This document shows positions 16,192 through 25,286 of a DNA stretch of 64,000 bases, in pieces; positions within the stretch are counted from its first letter, which is position 1, and each line of letters opens with the position of its first letter. The stretch covers positions 42,412-106,411 of the forward strand of contig NZ_LMNV01000003.1 in assembly GCF_001423105.1 (NCBI RefSeq). Direction: 5' to 3'. The notes under the pieces were generated by a model. The model searched no databases. It had not been told where the DNA came from and was given only the letters and a program-made list of their open reading frames with translations. Source of the stretch: Frondihabitans sp. Leaf304 (GTDB taxonomy: Bacteria > Actinomycetota > Actinomycetes > Actinomycetales > Microbacteriaceae). The position numbers were made by a program, and so were the translations under genes.

Positions 16192-17529
16192 TTGTCCAAT
16201 CACGCCCCCGAGGCCGCGGCCCCCGCACGCAAGCGCCTTTTCGTCGACCTGAGCCCGCTCCACGAGAGCCCGGCATTCGCACGGCTCTGGATCGGCTCCT
16301 CCATCTCCGGCATCGGGGCGCAGCTCACCCTCGTCGCCGTCGGGCTCGAGATCTACGACATCACCAAGTCGACCTTCGCCGTCGCGCTGGTGGGCGTCAT
16401 CTCTCTCGTGCCGATGATCATCGCCGGCCTCTACGGCGGCATGCTCGCCGACGCCTTCGACCGCCGGATCGTCGCCATCATCGCCGCCGTCGTCGCCTGG
16501 GTCACGACAGGCTGCATTGCCCTGCACGCCTGGCTCGGCCTCGACAACGTCGCCCTGCTCTACGCGCTCACCACGGTCGACGCCGTCGCGGCCACGGTGA
16601 TCGGCACGTCGCGGGCCGCGATCGTGCCTCGGCTCCTCCCCGCACGCCTGCTGCCCGCGGCGTCGGCGCTGAACGGCATCGGCACCGGCGTGCAACTGAC
16701 ACTCGGACCGGCGCTGGCCGGGATCCTCGTCGCCTCTGTCGGTTTTCCGCTCACCTACACGGTCGACGTGGTGCTCTTCACGACCGCGTTCCTCGGGATC
16801 CTCGCCCTGCCGGCCATCCGACCCGAGGGGGCGACCCAGCGACCCGGGCTCGAATCGCTCCTGTTCGGCATCCGGTTCTTGCGCCGCTCCCCCAACATCC
16901 GCATGACCTTCATCGTCGACATCATCGCCATGACGTTCGGGCAACCGCGAGTGCTCTACCCGGTGGTGGGCGCCATCCTCATCGGGGGCGGTGCCGTCAC
17001 GGTCGGCGTGCTCACGGCGTCGTACGCGGTCGGGGCGCTCGTCTGCAGCGTCTTCTCGGGGCGGCTCGGGCAGGTGCGGCGACAAGGATCCGCGGTGAAC
17101 TGGGCCATCACCGCGTACGGGGCGTGCATCCTCGCATTCGGGGTCGTCCTCCTCGTCGCACAGCTCGGCGGCGAGCACGGAACCGGCGGGCTCACCGACG
17201 ACTTCTGGTCGGCGAACCTCGGTGCGATCGCGTTCGCGGCGCTCGCCCTCGCCGGTGCGGGCGCGGCCGACAACGTCTCGTCGATCTTCCGGTCGACCAT
17301 CTTGCAGTCGGCGGCGCCCGATGCGATGCGAGGACGCCTGCAGGGCATCTTCATCGTCGTGGTGACCGGCGGGCCGCGCCTCGGCGACCTCTTCGTCGGG
17401 CTCCTGGCGCTGGCCGGAACGGTGTGGCCGCCGCTGCTCGGAGGCGCGCTCATCATCGCGCTGATCGGGCTGCTCGCGCGGGTGCAGCCGTCGTTCCGCC
17501 GGTACGACTCGCTGAACCCGACGCCGTAG
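16192..17529 (+). CDS. MFS transporter
   Basis: About 445 aa with roughly eleven or twelve membrane segments. It resembles the MFS_3/enterobactin-exporter-like group: FARLWIGSSISGIGAQLTLVAVGLEIYDITKSTFAVALVG at the N-terminus, LYGGMLADAFDRR as the loop 2-3 motif, and SALNGIGTGVQLTLGPALAGILVA in helix 5. Probably a proton-driven exporter; substrate unknown. Start: an in-frame ATG at 16129 exists, but TTG 16192 has a CAGACT hexamer 6 nt upstream and the stretch before it holds an operator-like palindrome. Monocistronic; followed by three palindromic repeats. Confidence 0.88.
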   Translation: MSNHAPEAAAPARKRLFVDLSPLHESPAFARLWIGSSISGIGAQLTLVAVGLEIYDITKSTFAVALVGVISLVPMIIAGLYGGMLADAFDRRIVAIIAAVVAWVTTGCIALHAWLGLDNVALLYALTTVDAVAATVIGTSRAAIVPRLLPARLLPAASALNGIGTGVQLTLGPALAGILVASVGFPLTYTVDVVLFTTAFLGILALPAIRPEGATQRPGLESLLFGIRFLRRSPNIRMTFIVDIIAMTFGQPRVLYPVVGAILIGGGAVTVGVLTASYAVGALVCSVFSGRLGQVRRQGSAVNWAITAYGACILAFGVVLLVAQLGGEHGTGGLTDDFWSANLGAIAFAALALAGAGAADNVSSIFRSTILQSAAPDAMRGRLQGIFIVVVTGGPRLGDLFVGLLALAGTVWPPLLGGALIIALIGLLARVQPSFRRYDSLNPTP

Positions 17530-17570
17530 CGCGGTGCGCCGAGGTGGGGTATGCCGAGGTCGGTCGGGCT

Positions 17571-17660
17571 GCTTGCAAATTTGAAGGAGATCCGTCACCC
17601 CGACCCCGCCCGATCGGCATGGATGCTTGCCGGCGCTGCAGTTTCTCCTTCAAATTCGGA
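17571..17660. repeat. ~90-nt palindromic element, copy 1 (AATTTGA family)
   Basis: AATTTGAAGGAGA (17578-17590) pairs perfectly with TCTCCTTCAAATT (17644-17656). The interior GATCGGCATG...GGCGC resembles the copy at 44.2 kb. It lies 42 nt after the MFS stop in a 363-nt gap (17530-17892) that holds no gene, only palindromes. Confidence 0.8.
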
Positions 17661-17685
17661 GGCGGGCATGGTCCGGTGCGGCGAG

Positions 17686-17743
17686 GCGACGCGGATCGGC
17701 CGAGGTCGCGCGCCGCGGCGGTGTGACATCGGCCGATTCGCGC
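17686..17743. repeat. ATCGGCC palindrome, copy 1
   Basis: CGCGGATCGGCCGA is answered by TCGGCCGATTCGCG about 30 nt later. Same motif as the elements at 17757 and 63564. Confidence 0.55.
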
Positions 17744-17756
17744 GAGGTCGGGCAAT

Positions 17757-17816
17757 GCGACGCTGATCGGCCGAAGTGACGCGGCGAGCCTCGTCGGATT
17801 GGCCGAAACGCGTCGC
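17757..17816. repeat. ATCGGCC palindrome, copy 2
   Basis: GCGACGC...ATCGGCCGA faces TTGGCCGAAACGCGTCGC as an imperfect inverted repeat, directly next to copy 1. Confidence 0.5.
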
Positions 17817-17892
17817 CTCATCTGCGGCGGGGCCGGCGAGCGCAAGACACGGCAGACCCGCGAGACGGCAGACCCGCAGGATCCGGCAGCCC

Positions 17893-19179
17893 CTAGCCGG
17901 GGTCGACGCCCGAGCGCCCGGCACCCGGGTTCGGCTCGGCCCACGCCGGCATGCCCGACGGGCGGCTCGCCCACTGGCCCATTCCTGGCCCGCCCATCCC
18001 CGGACCGCCCGCGGCCGCGACACCGGGCGCCTGCAGGTACGGCCGGGCCGAGGCAATCGCCGCGAGCAACTCCTGCTCGTCGCTCTGAGCTGCCGCCCGG
18101 CCCGACGCCGAGTGCCGCATCGACACGATCTTCTGGCGCGTCGACGCCAGCCGTGTGGCATCGGAGATGAACCCGGCCATGACCGGCCCGAGCCCGTTGT
18201 ATCTCGCCCAGCGTTGGGCGCGGCGTCGTGATGCTCCCGACGAGAGCATCGCCACCTCGGACTGGTCGAACCAGCCCGCACCCGCGTAGTCGGCGAGACG
18301 CAACCTCGTCACGCGTCGCTCGAGGTAGCGGAGGACGATCACGAGCACGACACACGCCACGAAGATCGGCACCTGAACCAGCACGTAATAGGCGAAGAAC
18401 CGGTCGCCGACGACGACGAGAGCACCGTTCCACAGGGCGTGGAGCAGCATCGCCGGCACGAGCCCCACCGCGAAATAGCCGAGGGCGCCGAGAGGCCCGG
18501 TGCGCCGCGAGGCCACCCCGAGCGCGAAGCCGACGCACGCGGTGTAAATGATGTGCCCGAACGGCGCCATCAGCGCCCGCACGAGAAAGACACCGGCCAC
18601 GCTCTCGCCGCCGAACGCCTGGTGGACGACCTGCACCGAGAAGTACTGGATGTTCTCGACGAACGCGAACCCCGCGGCGATGGTCGCCGCGTAGACGATG
18701 CCGTCGATCGGGCCGTCGAAGGTGCGGCGGAAGATCCAGAGCACGAGAAGTACTCCGACGCCCTTCGCCGTCTCTTCGACGACGGGCGCCTGGACCACGG
18801 CGCCGACGATGTCGGCTGTCTCGCTCTCGCCGGAGGCACCGAGCGCACTCTGCACGGTCTGGACGGCGAAGTCGAAGAGGAGGGCGGCCCCCACCGAGAC
18901 GCCGGCACCCCAGAAGAAGGCGAAGATCAGGGCCACCCGGGGCTCGGGCTCCCATCGGTCGACCAGCCAGATACCGAACAGGACGATGACGAGCGGGACG
19001 ACGGCCAGGAGAATGCCGATCGTGAGCACCTCGGTGGGCAGCACGGACACGAAGTAGACGACGACCGCCGCCGCGAAGCAGGCGATCACGACGAATCCGA
19101 CCGCGAGCGCGGCGAAGCTCGTCGCGGGGCTCCTCCGTCGGAGGGCGGGCGGCGGATGCGGGCTGTTCCCCCAGGTCAT
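17893..19179 (-). CDS. PrsW-family intramembrane metalloprotease
   Basis: 428 aa with about eight to nine membrane helices. The PrsW signatures are present: APVVEETAKGVGVL (EE-K motif), GFAFVENIQYF, and APFGHIIYTACVG with HALWNGALV. In Bacillus PrsW cuts the anti-sigma factor RsiW; the actinobacterial targets are unknown. The last ~120 residues are cytosolic and end in Gly/Met/Pro-rich GGPGMGGPGMGQ. The ATG at 19179 has TACTCT exactly 6 nt upstream (leaderless). Divergent from the YihY gene, with the two -10 elements only 33 bp apart. Confidence 0.92.
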   Translation of the reverse strand: MTWGNSPHPPPALRRRSPATSFAALAVGFVVIACFAAAVVVYFVSVLPTEVLTIGILLAVVPLVIVLFGIWLVDRWEPEPRVALIFAFFWGAGVSVGAALLFDFAVQTVQSALGASGESETADIVGAVVQAPVVEETAKGVGVLLVLWIFRRTFDGPIDGIVYAATIAAGFAFVENIQYFSVQVVHQAFGGESVAGVFLVRALMAPFGHIIYTACVGFALGVASRRTGPLGALGYFAVGLVPAMLLHALWNGALVVVGDRFFAYYVLVQVPIFVACVVLVIVLRYLERRVTRLRLADYAGAGWFDQSEVAMLSSGASRRRAQRWARYNGLGPVMAGFISDATRLASTRQKIVSMRHSASGRAAAQSDEQELLAAIASARPYLQAPGVAAAGGPGMGGPGMGQWASRPSGMPAWAEPNPGAGRSGVDPG

Positions 19180-19185
19180 GGGTCG

Positions 19186-19191
19186 AGAGTA
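19186..19191 (-). promoter_or_regulatory. -10 element, leaderless (PrsW)
   Basis: TACTCT, 6 nt before ATG 19179 on the minus strand. Confidence 0.6.
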
Positions 19192-19224
19192 CCCGCGGCC
19201 TCCGACACCGACACCCGCCCCCGG

Positions 19225-19230
19225 TATCCT
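19225..19230 (+). promoter_or_regulatory. -10 element, leaderless (YihY)
   Basis: TATCCT, 6 nt before ATG 19237. Confidence 0.6.
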
Positions 19231-19236
19231 GAGGCA

Positions 19237-20571
19237 ATGACGGGACGAGCGCTGCGACCGGCGCAACCCTCTCGAGAGGGCGCGCTTCGTCTCGGGAACC
19301 GGGTGTCTCGGATCCTCGTCGCGATCTGGTCGCCGATCTGGGCCCTGCTGCGCGCAATCGGCCGTCTCGCGCGTGCCGTGGCGCTCTTCGTGGCTCGACT
19401 CACCTGGCCGATCCTCCGGCCCATCGGCCACGCGACAGCCGCACCCTTCGTCGCCGGTTGGCAGAAGTGGCTCGTGGTCGGGGCGAAGGATCCCATTCCG
19501 TGGCGGTATGCGCTCCGGCGCACCTACCACGGGTTCCTCCGGCACCGGACGGTCGATGCCGGCGCTGCCCTCGCGTTCTTCTCGACCCTCGCCATCTTCC
19601 CGGGTGCGCTCAGCGTCGTATCGGCGGTGGCCCTCGGGCAGAGCGACGGCGACGCGGTCGACGACATCCTGAACATCGCCCGGCTCGGCATCGGCCAGTC
19701 GGCCGCGGACGCCCTCCGACCGCCGTTGATCTCGCTCCTGAGCCTCTCGGTGCCGGGGGTGTCGCTCGGGGTCGGGCTCTTCTTGACGCTCTGGTCGCTC
19801 TCCGGCTACGCGTCCGCCTTCGGTCGCGCGCTGAACATGATCTACGGCGTGCAAGAGGGGCGCCGGTTCGCGAAGTTCCGGCTCGAGATGCTGCTGCTGT
19901 CTGCCGTGATGATGGTGCTGTTCGCCGCGATCGCCGCGATCTTGCTCATCACCCCGTCGATCGCCGAAGCCATCGGGGCGCAGTTCCGGTTCGGGGGGCT
20001 GCTCGTGCTGCTCTGGAACTACCTCAAATGGCCGGTGCTGGTCGGCATCGTGGTGCTCACGATCGCGCTGCTCTACTACTTCTCGCCCAACGTGAAGCAC
20101 CCCCGCGTGCGTTGGGTGTCGTACGGTGCCCTGTTCGCGATCGGCGGCTGGGCCCTGGCAACGGTCGGCTTCGCGATCTACGTCACGACGTTCTCGAACT
20201 ACGACCGGGTGTACGGGTTCCTCGGCGGAGCCGTCGTCGTGCTGGTCTACGCGTTCATCTCGAACTTCGTGCTGGTGCTCGGCGGCGAACTCGACTCGCA
20301 GATCATCCGGGTTCGCTACCTGCAGTCGGGCGTCGAGGCGGAAGGGCTGATTCCGCTGCCTCTGCGGGACAGCAAACGCAACCTCGCCCTCGCACGGCAC
20401 CAGTCGCTCGACCTCGTCGACGGCCGGACGATGCGACTCAAGGCCGTCCGCCTCTACGGCGAGCCGACCCTCGACGAGCACGGGCAGCCGCACATCCGGC
20501 CGCGATTCCAGACGATGTCGGGCAGTGCGAGGCCGGGGCTCAGTGACGAGGACGACCGCGCGGGGCAGTAA
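19237..20571 (+). CDS. YihY/BrkB-family inner membrane protein
   Basis: 444 aa. After a ~85-residue basic, partly hydrophobic N-terminal extension comes the YihY core. It has RTYHGFLRHRTVDAGAALAFFSTLAIFPGALSVVSAV, FLTLWSLSGYASAFGRALNMIYG and YYFSPNVKHPRVRWVSYGALFA, and ends in FVLVLGGELDSQI. Six membrane helices are expected. The family was once called RNase BN in error; its function is unresolved. The C-terminal ~100 residues are hydrophilic. Start fixed by the leaderless TATCCT-6-ATG layout. Confidence 0.9.
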   Translation: MTGRALRPAQPSREGALRLGNRVSRILVAIWSPIWALLRAIGRLARAVALFVARLTWPILRPIGHATAAPFVAGWQKWLVVGAKDPIPWRYALRRTYHGFLRHRTVDAGAALAFFSTLAIFPGALSVVSAVALGQSDGDAVDDILNIARLGIGQSAADALRPPLISLLSLSVPGVSLGVGLFLTLWSLSGYASAFGRALNMIYGVQEGRRFAKFRLEMLLLSAVMMVLFAAIAAILLITPSIAEAIGAQFRFGGLLVLLWNYLKWPVLVGIVVLTIALLYYFSPNVKHPRVRWVSYGALFAIGGWALATVGFAIYVTTFSNYDRVYGFLGGAVVVLVYAFISNFVLVLGGELDSQIIRVRYLQSGVEAEGLIPLPLRDSKRNLALARHQSLDLVDGRTMRLKAVRLYGEPTLDEHGQPHIRPRFQTMSGSARPGLSDEDDRAGQ

Positions 20572-20598
20572 CTTTTGTGCGCCCTGCACCCGGGCGAA

Positions 20599-20666
20599 CG
20601 TCGCTGACCGTTTCACGCTCGGCTAACCGAATAAACGGTGGGCGATGCAGAAAACGGTGAGCGATG
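20599..20666. repeat. Three copies of AAACGGTNNGCGAYG
   Basis: Two direct copies at 20633-20647 and 20652-20666 and one inverted copy at 20599-20613, in the 231-nt convergent gap between the YihY and aspA genes. Role unknown; no other feature seen in the gap. Confidence 0.6.
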
Positions 20667-20802
20667 GCCCGCTGCGGGTGTGTCGAGCAGCGCGCGGCCG
20701 GATCCTTCGATTTCGCCGCCGCGCGCCCGGTATGGGCGCAGCACCGGACGACCGAGGCTCGCACGAGGTCCGGTGCCGTGCCCGTGCCGGGCGCCGAAAA
20801 GA

Positions 20803-22323
20803 TCAGCCGGCGGTCTCGTCGGCGTGAGCCGCATCGAGCGACGCCAGGTGCTTCGTGATCTGCTCGGCGGTGACGACCGGGATCGACGACGTGATCGCCT
20901 CGAGACCCGACAGGCGCGCGGGCGACAGGACGTGCTCGACCTGCTCGGCCGTCATCAGTCCGGCGGCGACCACGAGGGTCGCGATCGGCGTCTCGGTGGC
21001 GAGGGCCGTGTGCGCGATCGACGCCGCAGCCGCGTAGCCGATGTACGGGGTGAGGGCCGTGACGACACCGATGTTGGTCTCGACCTGCTGGGCCAGCCGC
21101 GACGTGTTGGCCTGGATCCCGTCGATGCAGTTGACGCGCAGGGTGCGGCAAGCCCGAGAGAGCCACGAGACGCTCTGCAGGATCGAGTTGGCGATGACGG
21201 GCTCGAACGCGTTGAGCTGGAGCTGACCGGCCTCGGCAGCCATCGTGACCGTCACGTCGGCGCCGGCGACCGCGAAGGCCACCTGGTTGACGACCTCGGG
21301 GATCACGGGGTTGACCTTGCCGGGCATGATCGAGGATCCGGCCTGACGTGGTGGGAGCGTGATCTCTCCGAGGCCGGCCTGAGGCCCGGACGACAGCAGC
21401 CGCAGGTCGTTGCAGATCTTCGACAGCTTGATCGCGCTCCGCTTGAGCGCTCCCGACACGGTCATGTAGACGCCCGCGTCGCTGGTGGCCTCGATCAGGT
21501 CGGGGGCCGTGACCATCTCGATGCCCGTCAGCTCGGAGAGGTGGCGACGCACCGCCTCGGCGTACTTCGGGTCGGCCGTGATGCCGGTGCCGATGGCCGT
21601 TGCGCCGAGGTTGATCTCGGCGAGAAGCGGCAGGGTGTCGCGGAGGCGCTCCTGGTCTTCGCCGAGGGTGTGCGCGAAGCCGGTGAACTCCTGGCCGAGG
21701 GTCATCGGCACGGCGTCTTGCAGCTGCGTGCGGCCGACCTTCAGCACGTTGCGAAACTCGGTGCCCTTGGCCGCGAACGCGTCGGCCGTCCGGCCCAGCT
21801 CGTCGACGAAGGGGCCCAGGGCGAGGATCATCGCGAGCTTGATCGCGGTCGGGTAGGTGTCGTTGGTCGACTGGCTGCGGTTGACGTCGTCGATCGGGTG
21901 CAGGAATTCGTACTCGCCGCGCGCGTGCCCCAGGATCTCGAGGGCACGGTTCGCGATGACCTCGTTGCTGTTCATGTTGGTGCTGGTGCCCGCACCGCCC
22001 TGCATCACACCGACGCGGAACTCGTCGTGCAGCGCTCCGCCGCGGATCTCGTCGCAGGCCTGCTCGATGGCGCGGGCTTTAACGGGGTCGAGCACGCCGA
22101 TCTCGACGTTTGCGCGGGCCGCCGCCTGCTTGACGACCGCGAGCGCCACAACCAGCTCCGGGTACACCGAGATCGGCCGGTTCGCGACCGGGAAGTTCTC
22201 GACCGCACGCAGCGTGTGGATGCCCCAGTAGGCATCGGTCGGCACGTCGCGCGAGCCGAGCGAGTCGGTCTCACGTCGCGTGGTGGGCTCGCTGGGGGCT
22301 ACTCGGACATCGTCGTCGGTCAT
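20803..22323 (-). CDS. aspA: Aspartate ammonia-lyase
   Basis: 506 aa. The fumarase/aspartase superfamily signature GSSIMPGKVNPVIPE is present, with GGAGTSTNMNSNEVIANRALE and DDVNRSQSTNDTYPTA, which fit aspartase better than class II fumarase. It deaminates L-aspartate to fumarate and ammonia in the cytosol. The ATG is 6 nt behind TAGGCT, so leaderless. The ~30 extra N-terminal residues before TDAYWGIHTLRA are slightly longer than typical. Monocistronic; an AATTTGA palindrome lies 62 nt upstream. Confidence 0.93.
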   Translation of the reverse strand: MTDDDVRVAPSEPTTRRETDSLGSRDVPTDAYWGIHTLRAVENFPVANRPISVYPELVVALAVVKQAAARANVEIGVLDPVKARAIEQACDEIRGGALHDEFRVGVMQGGAGTSTNMNSNEVIANRALEILGHARGEYEFLHPIDDVNRSQSTNDTYPTAIKLAMILALGPFVDELGRTADAFAAKGTEFRNVLKVGRTQLQDAVPMTLGQEFTGFAHTLGEDQERLRDTLPLLAEINLGATAIGTGITADPKYAEAVRRHLSELTGIEMVTAPDLIEATSDAGVYMTVSGALKRSAIKLSKICNDLRLLSSGPQAGLGEITLPPRQAGSSIMPGKVNPVIPEVVNQVAFAVAGADVTVTMAAEAGQLQLNAFEPVIANSILQSVSWLSRACRTLRVNCIDGIQANTSRLAQQVETNIGVVTALTPYIGYAAAASIAHTALATETPIATLVVAAGLMTAEQVEHVLSPARLSGLEAITSSIPVVTAEQITKHLASLDAAHADETAG

Positions 22324-22329
22324 GCGCCA

Positions 22330-22335
22330 AGCCTA
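22330..22335 (-). promoter_or_regulatory. -10 element, leaderless (aspA)
   Basis: TAGGCT, 6 nt before the aspA ATG on the minus strand. Confidence 0.6.
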
Positions 22336-22384
22336 GCTTTCGCGTCGGTTTCCTCGAGGGTTGAACTGAGGCTAGGGGGCCCGG

Positions 22385-22472
22385 CCGCCAATTTGAGAGC
22401 GATCCGGCGGAGCACACCCCGTGCGGCAGTAACTGGTGTGACTGCGGGGCAGGATCGCTCTCGAATTGGCGG
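22385..22472. repeat. ~90-nt palindromic element, copy 2 (AATTTGA family)
   Basis: Arms 22385-22405 and 22452-22472 pair at 20 of 21 positions; the arm contains AATTTGAGAGCGATCC. The interior holds CGGCAGTAACTGGTGTGAC, shared with the copies at 36.5 and 36.7 kb. It sits between the ABC permease stop and aspA. Confidence 0.85.
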
Positions 22473-22514
22473 GATGCGGCGAGACGGGCGGGCCGGATCC
22501 TCATCCCATCCGGC

Positions 22515-25286
22515 TCAGGCCGCGGGCAGCCGCCGAGACGGTCCGAGCTGGCGCGTACGCCGCGTCAGGGCCCACGAACCGGCGGCGATCAGCAGCGGCA
22601 TGGCGATCGCGGTCAGTGCGAGTTGTAGCCACGGCGGTGAGAACGGGATGTAGCCGCTGGTCACTCCCTCGGCACGAAGGCTCAGCGCGAAGGCGGGCAC
22701 CAGTCCGAGCCCCGCACCGATCAGAGCACCGAGCCCTGCGATGATGATCGCCTGCCAGAAGCCGAAGCCCCGGCGGAGGGCCGGACCGGCTCCGATCGAC
22801 GCCAGGATCTCGTCGTCGCGCCGAGAATCGGCCCGCGCCAGCGAGAGGGCGACGCCGGACGACACGAGCGCGATGATGGTCGTCAGCCCGACCAGTGCCC
22901 ACGACCAGGTGGCCGCGTAGAGGTCGGGGCCGCTCTCGATGCTCCACCCGAAATCGCTGTCGACGAGGAGCAGCGATGCGGAGAAGGCGTCCGTCTGGGC
23001 GGCGGTCGGCGGGGTGGCGAGCTGCGCCATGACCGAGGTGGGCTCGAACGGCACGCCGAGCTTCTTCGCCGTCGATGGGCTCATGAAGGTGCCAAAGGCG
23101 AAGTCATGGTCGGGCTGCTGGACGGTGGCAGCCACGCTCACGGACCGGATGGGCTTCTGCGGTTGGCCGTCCGCGCCACTCGCCGCCGGCACGGTGTCGA
23201 TGATGACCTTGCCGTCCGAGACATACTGCGGGTAGAGCGACACGACGCCACCCGATGCCAGCGTGGCCTTCGACCTAGCCGAGACCTTCTCACCGAGGAT
23301 GAGCGCCAGGTCGGCCGATGAGCCGACCACGATCGAATTCTCGGTGCTGTCTGCGGAGAGGAAGTAGGGGCGGCCCGTGGGGATCGCGTGCCGCGGCACC
23401 GCGTAACTCGAAACGGCTGTCTCGCCCAGCGAACCGAAGGAGGGTGTGCTGGAGATAACTCGCGCCCGTGCACCCGGGAACGACCGGTCGATCGCGTCCG
23501 CTACGCCGTCCGGCGAGCTGAACGTCGAAGTTCCGTCTTCGGAGGTCTTCATCAGCCCCACCGACAGGCTGTTCTCGGGCCCCTGCCAGTAGTGACCACG
23601 GATCGAGAGCGCCTGCCCGCCCGACAGCAGGCACATCGCGAACACGGCGACGAAGACCGTGCTCATGATGGCGGCGAGTGCCGGGACCGTCCGGCTCGGG
23701 TTGCGGGAGGCGTCGCGCGAGCCGATCCTCGCGGCGGTCCCGACCCGTGCGAGGAAGGTCGTCACCCAGCGCAGGATCAGCGGCGTGATCATGAGCGCGC
23801 CGATCTGCATGACGACGGGACCGATCACCAGCAGGACGATGCCGGCCGTCATCATGTGGTCGTTTTGCTGCGCGACCTGGTTGGTACCGATGACGACGAG
23901 GCCGCCCATGAGCGCAACGACGGAGCCGCCAGCGAGCACGAAGAGCCCGATCAGGGGGCGCCGGAGCGTGACCTTCGGCGGGCGACGAGCGCCCCGGAGA
24001 GCCGCGACGACGTCGACATTCGAGGCGGCCCGAGCCGGAACGGCCGCGGCGAGCCAGCCCGAGACGGTCGACGCGAGCACGATGAGCACCAGCACGAGCG
24101 GATCGACGTGAAACCCCGGGTAGCTGGCCTGAACACCGTGGCTGATCAGAGGGATGCCGATTGCGGCCGCCGCGATTCCGAGGGCGACGCCGACGACACC
24201 GCCGAGGAACCCGAGCAGGATGCCCTCGATCGACATGACGGCGAAGACCGTCCGCCTCTCCGCGCCCACGCTCGACAGGATGGCGAATTCGCGCTGCCGA
24301 GCTCGAGCACCGACCGCGAAGGCGGCTCCGGCCAGAAGGCAGACCTCGAACAGTCCGAACGCGCCGAGCAGGGCGATGAAGACGATCGTGATGAAGTTGC
24401 CACCGCTGCCGCTGTCGAGCAGTCGCGGTGCCACCGACGCCGGTGGCGGATCGAGGATGATGCTCCGCGACAGGGCGGTGGCCCCCTGGGCGTTGAGCTT
24501 TCTGATCTGCGACCACGACAGATCGACATCGGGAAGGTAGAACGTGGTCTGGGTCAGAGCCTTTTGACCGCTTATGCCGTCGAAGAGGCCGGGAGTTCCG
24601 TAGAGCTGGACCCCGTCGGTGCCGAGCTGGGCATCGCGCAGGGTGCCGACGACCGTGTACGCGCCTTTGACCGGCCTAGTGACGGTAGCCGTGCCGCCGA
24701 GCGAGATCCCCAGCCGGTCGAGGGTCGCCGGGCTGACCATGATCTCGTTCTTCGCGGTCGGACGCCGACCGTCGACGAGGTCGTAGCGACCGGCGAGCGA
24801 AGGATCCCATGCCTCGCCCTGGATGGCGGGGAGCGATGCGAGCCCGGTCTTCGTCTCGACGATGGCGTCGGCGTACCGGGTCGAGACGGTGCGCGTGCCG
24901 GCCGGCAAGATCTGACTCGGCGTCAAGAGATCGGAATCGCTGGATTCGGCTGATCCGGCCGAGCCATCCGACGTGTCGTCGGTGCTCCCGGTGACCTGAT
25001 TGTCGACGGGATCCTGGGTGAGCTGGGGATCGGGAGCGGAGACGATCGACATGCTGGTGCCCGCCTGGCCGAGCTTCAGCCGGACCGTCTCGGCGGGCGT
25101 GGCCTCGCGACTCGCCTCGACCGTGTCGATCGCCGTCAGGCCGAGGATCGGGATCGCGATGAGAAGCATCACCAGGATGCTGCGCCCGGGAGTCCGCAGG
25201 AGCATGCGGCGCGCCATCCGGGAGGCGGGGCCGAGGCCCCCGCGGCTCGATTCGGTGAGAGCCGCACCGGAAGCGGTGTCGCTCAT
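22515..25286 (-). CDS. ABC transporter permease (FtsX/MacB type, two FtsX domains)
   Basis: 923 aa. One N-terminal helix (RSILVMLLIAIPILGL), a large extracellular region, three helices with the FtsX pattern (GAFGLFEVCLLAGAAFAVGARARQREFAILSSVGA), a middle pair, a second extracellular region, then a final three-helix FtsX domain ending in ALTRRTRQLGPSRRLPAA. This is the MacB/BceB-like type that works by mechanotransmission rather than classic transport. Its start overlaps the ATPase stop as ATGA. A Ser/Asp-rich stretch near residues 110-135 is low-complexity. Cargo unknown, perhaps a lipid, lipoprotein or peptide antibiotic. Confidence 0.92.
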   Translation of the reverse strand: MSDTASGAALTESSRGGLGPASRMARRMLLRTPGRSILVMLLIAIPILGLTAIDTVEASREATPAETVRLKLGQAGTSMSIVSAPDPQLTQDPVDNQVTGSTDDTSDGSAGSAESSDSDLLTPSQILPAGTRTVSTRYADAIVETKTGLASLPAIQGEAWDPSLAGRYDLVDGRRPTAKNEIMVSPATLDRLGISLGGTATVTRPVKGAYTVVGTLRDAQLGTDGVQLYGTPGLFDGISGQKALTQTTFYLPDVDLSWSQIRKLNAQGATALSRSIILDPPPASVAPRLLDSGSGGNFITIVFIALLGAFGLFEVCLLAGAAFAVGARARQREFAILSSVGAERRTVFAVMSIEGILLGFLGGVVGVALGIAAAAIGIPLISHGVQASYPGFHVDPLVLVLIVLASTVSGWLAAAVPARAASNVDVVAALRGARRPPKVTLRRPLIGLFVLAGGSVVALMGGLVVIGTNQVAQQNDHMMTAGIVLLVIGPVVMQIGALMITPLILRWVTTFLARVGTAARIGSRDASRNPSRTVPALAAIMSTVFVAVFAMCLLSGGQALSIRGHYWQGPENSLSVGLMKTSEDGTSTFSSPDGVADAIDRSFPGARARVISSTPSFGSLGETAVSSYAVPRHAIPTGRPYFLSADSTENSIVVGSSADLALILGEKVSARSKATLASGGVVSLYPQYVSDGKVIIDTVPAASGADGQPQKPIRSVSVAATVQQPDHDFAFGTFMSPSTAKKLGVPFEPTSVMAQLATPPTAAQTDAFSASLLLVDSDFGWSIESGPDLYAATWSWALVGLTTIIALVSSGVALSLARADSRRDDEILASIGAGPALRRGFGFWQAIIIAGLGALIGAGLGLVPAFALSLRAEGVTSGYIPFSPPWLQLALTAIAMPLLIAAGSWALTRRTRQLGPSRRLPAA

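Noticed and set aside
17530-17892. Insertion sequence remnant in the MFS-PrsW gap
   Set aside because: Palindromes are present, but no transposase fragment or target-site duplication can be recognised.
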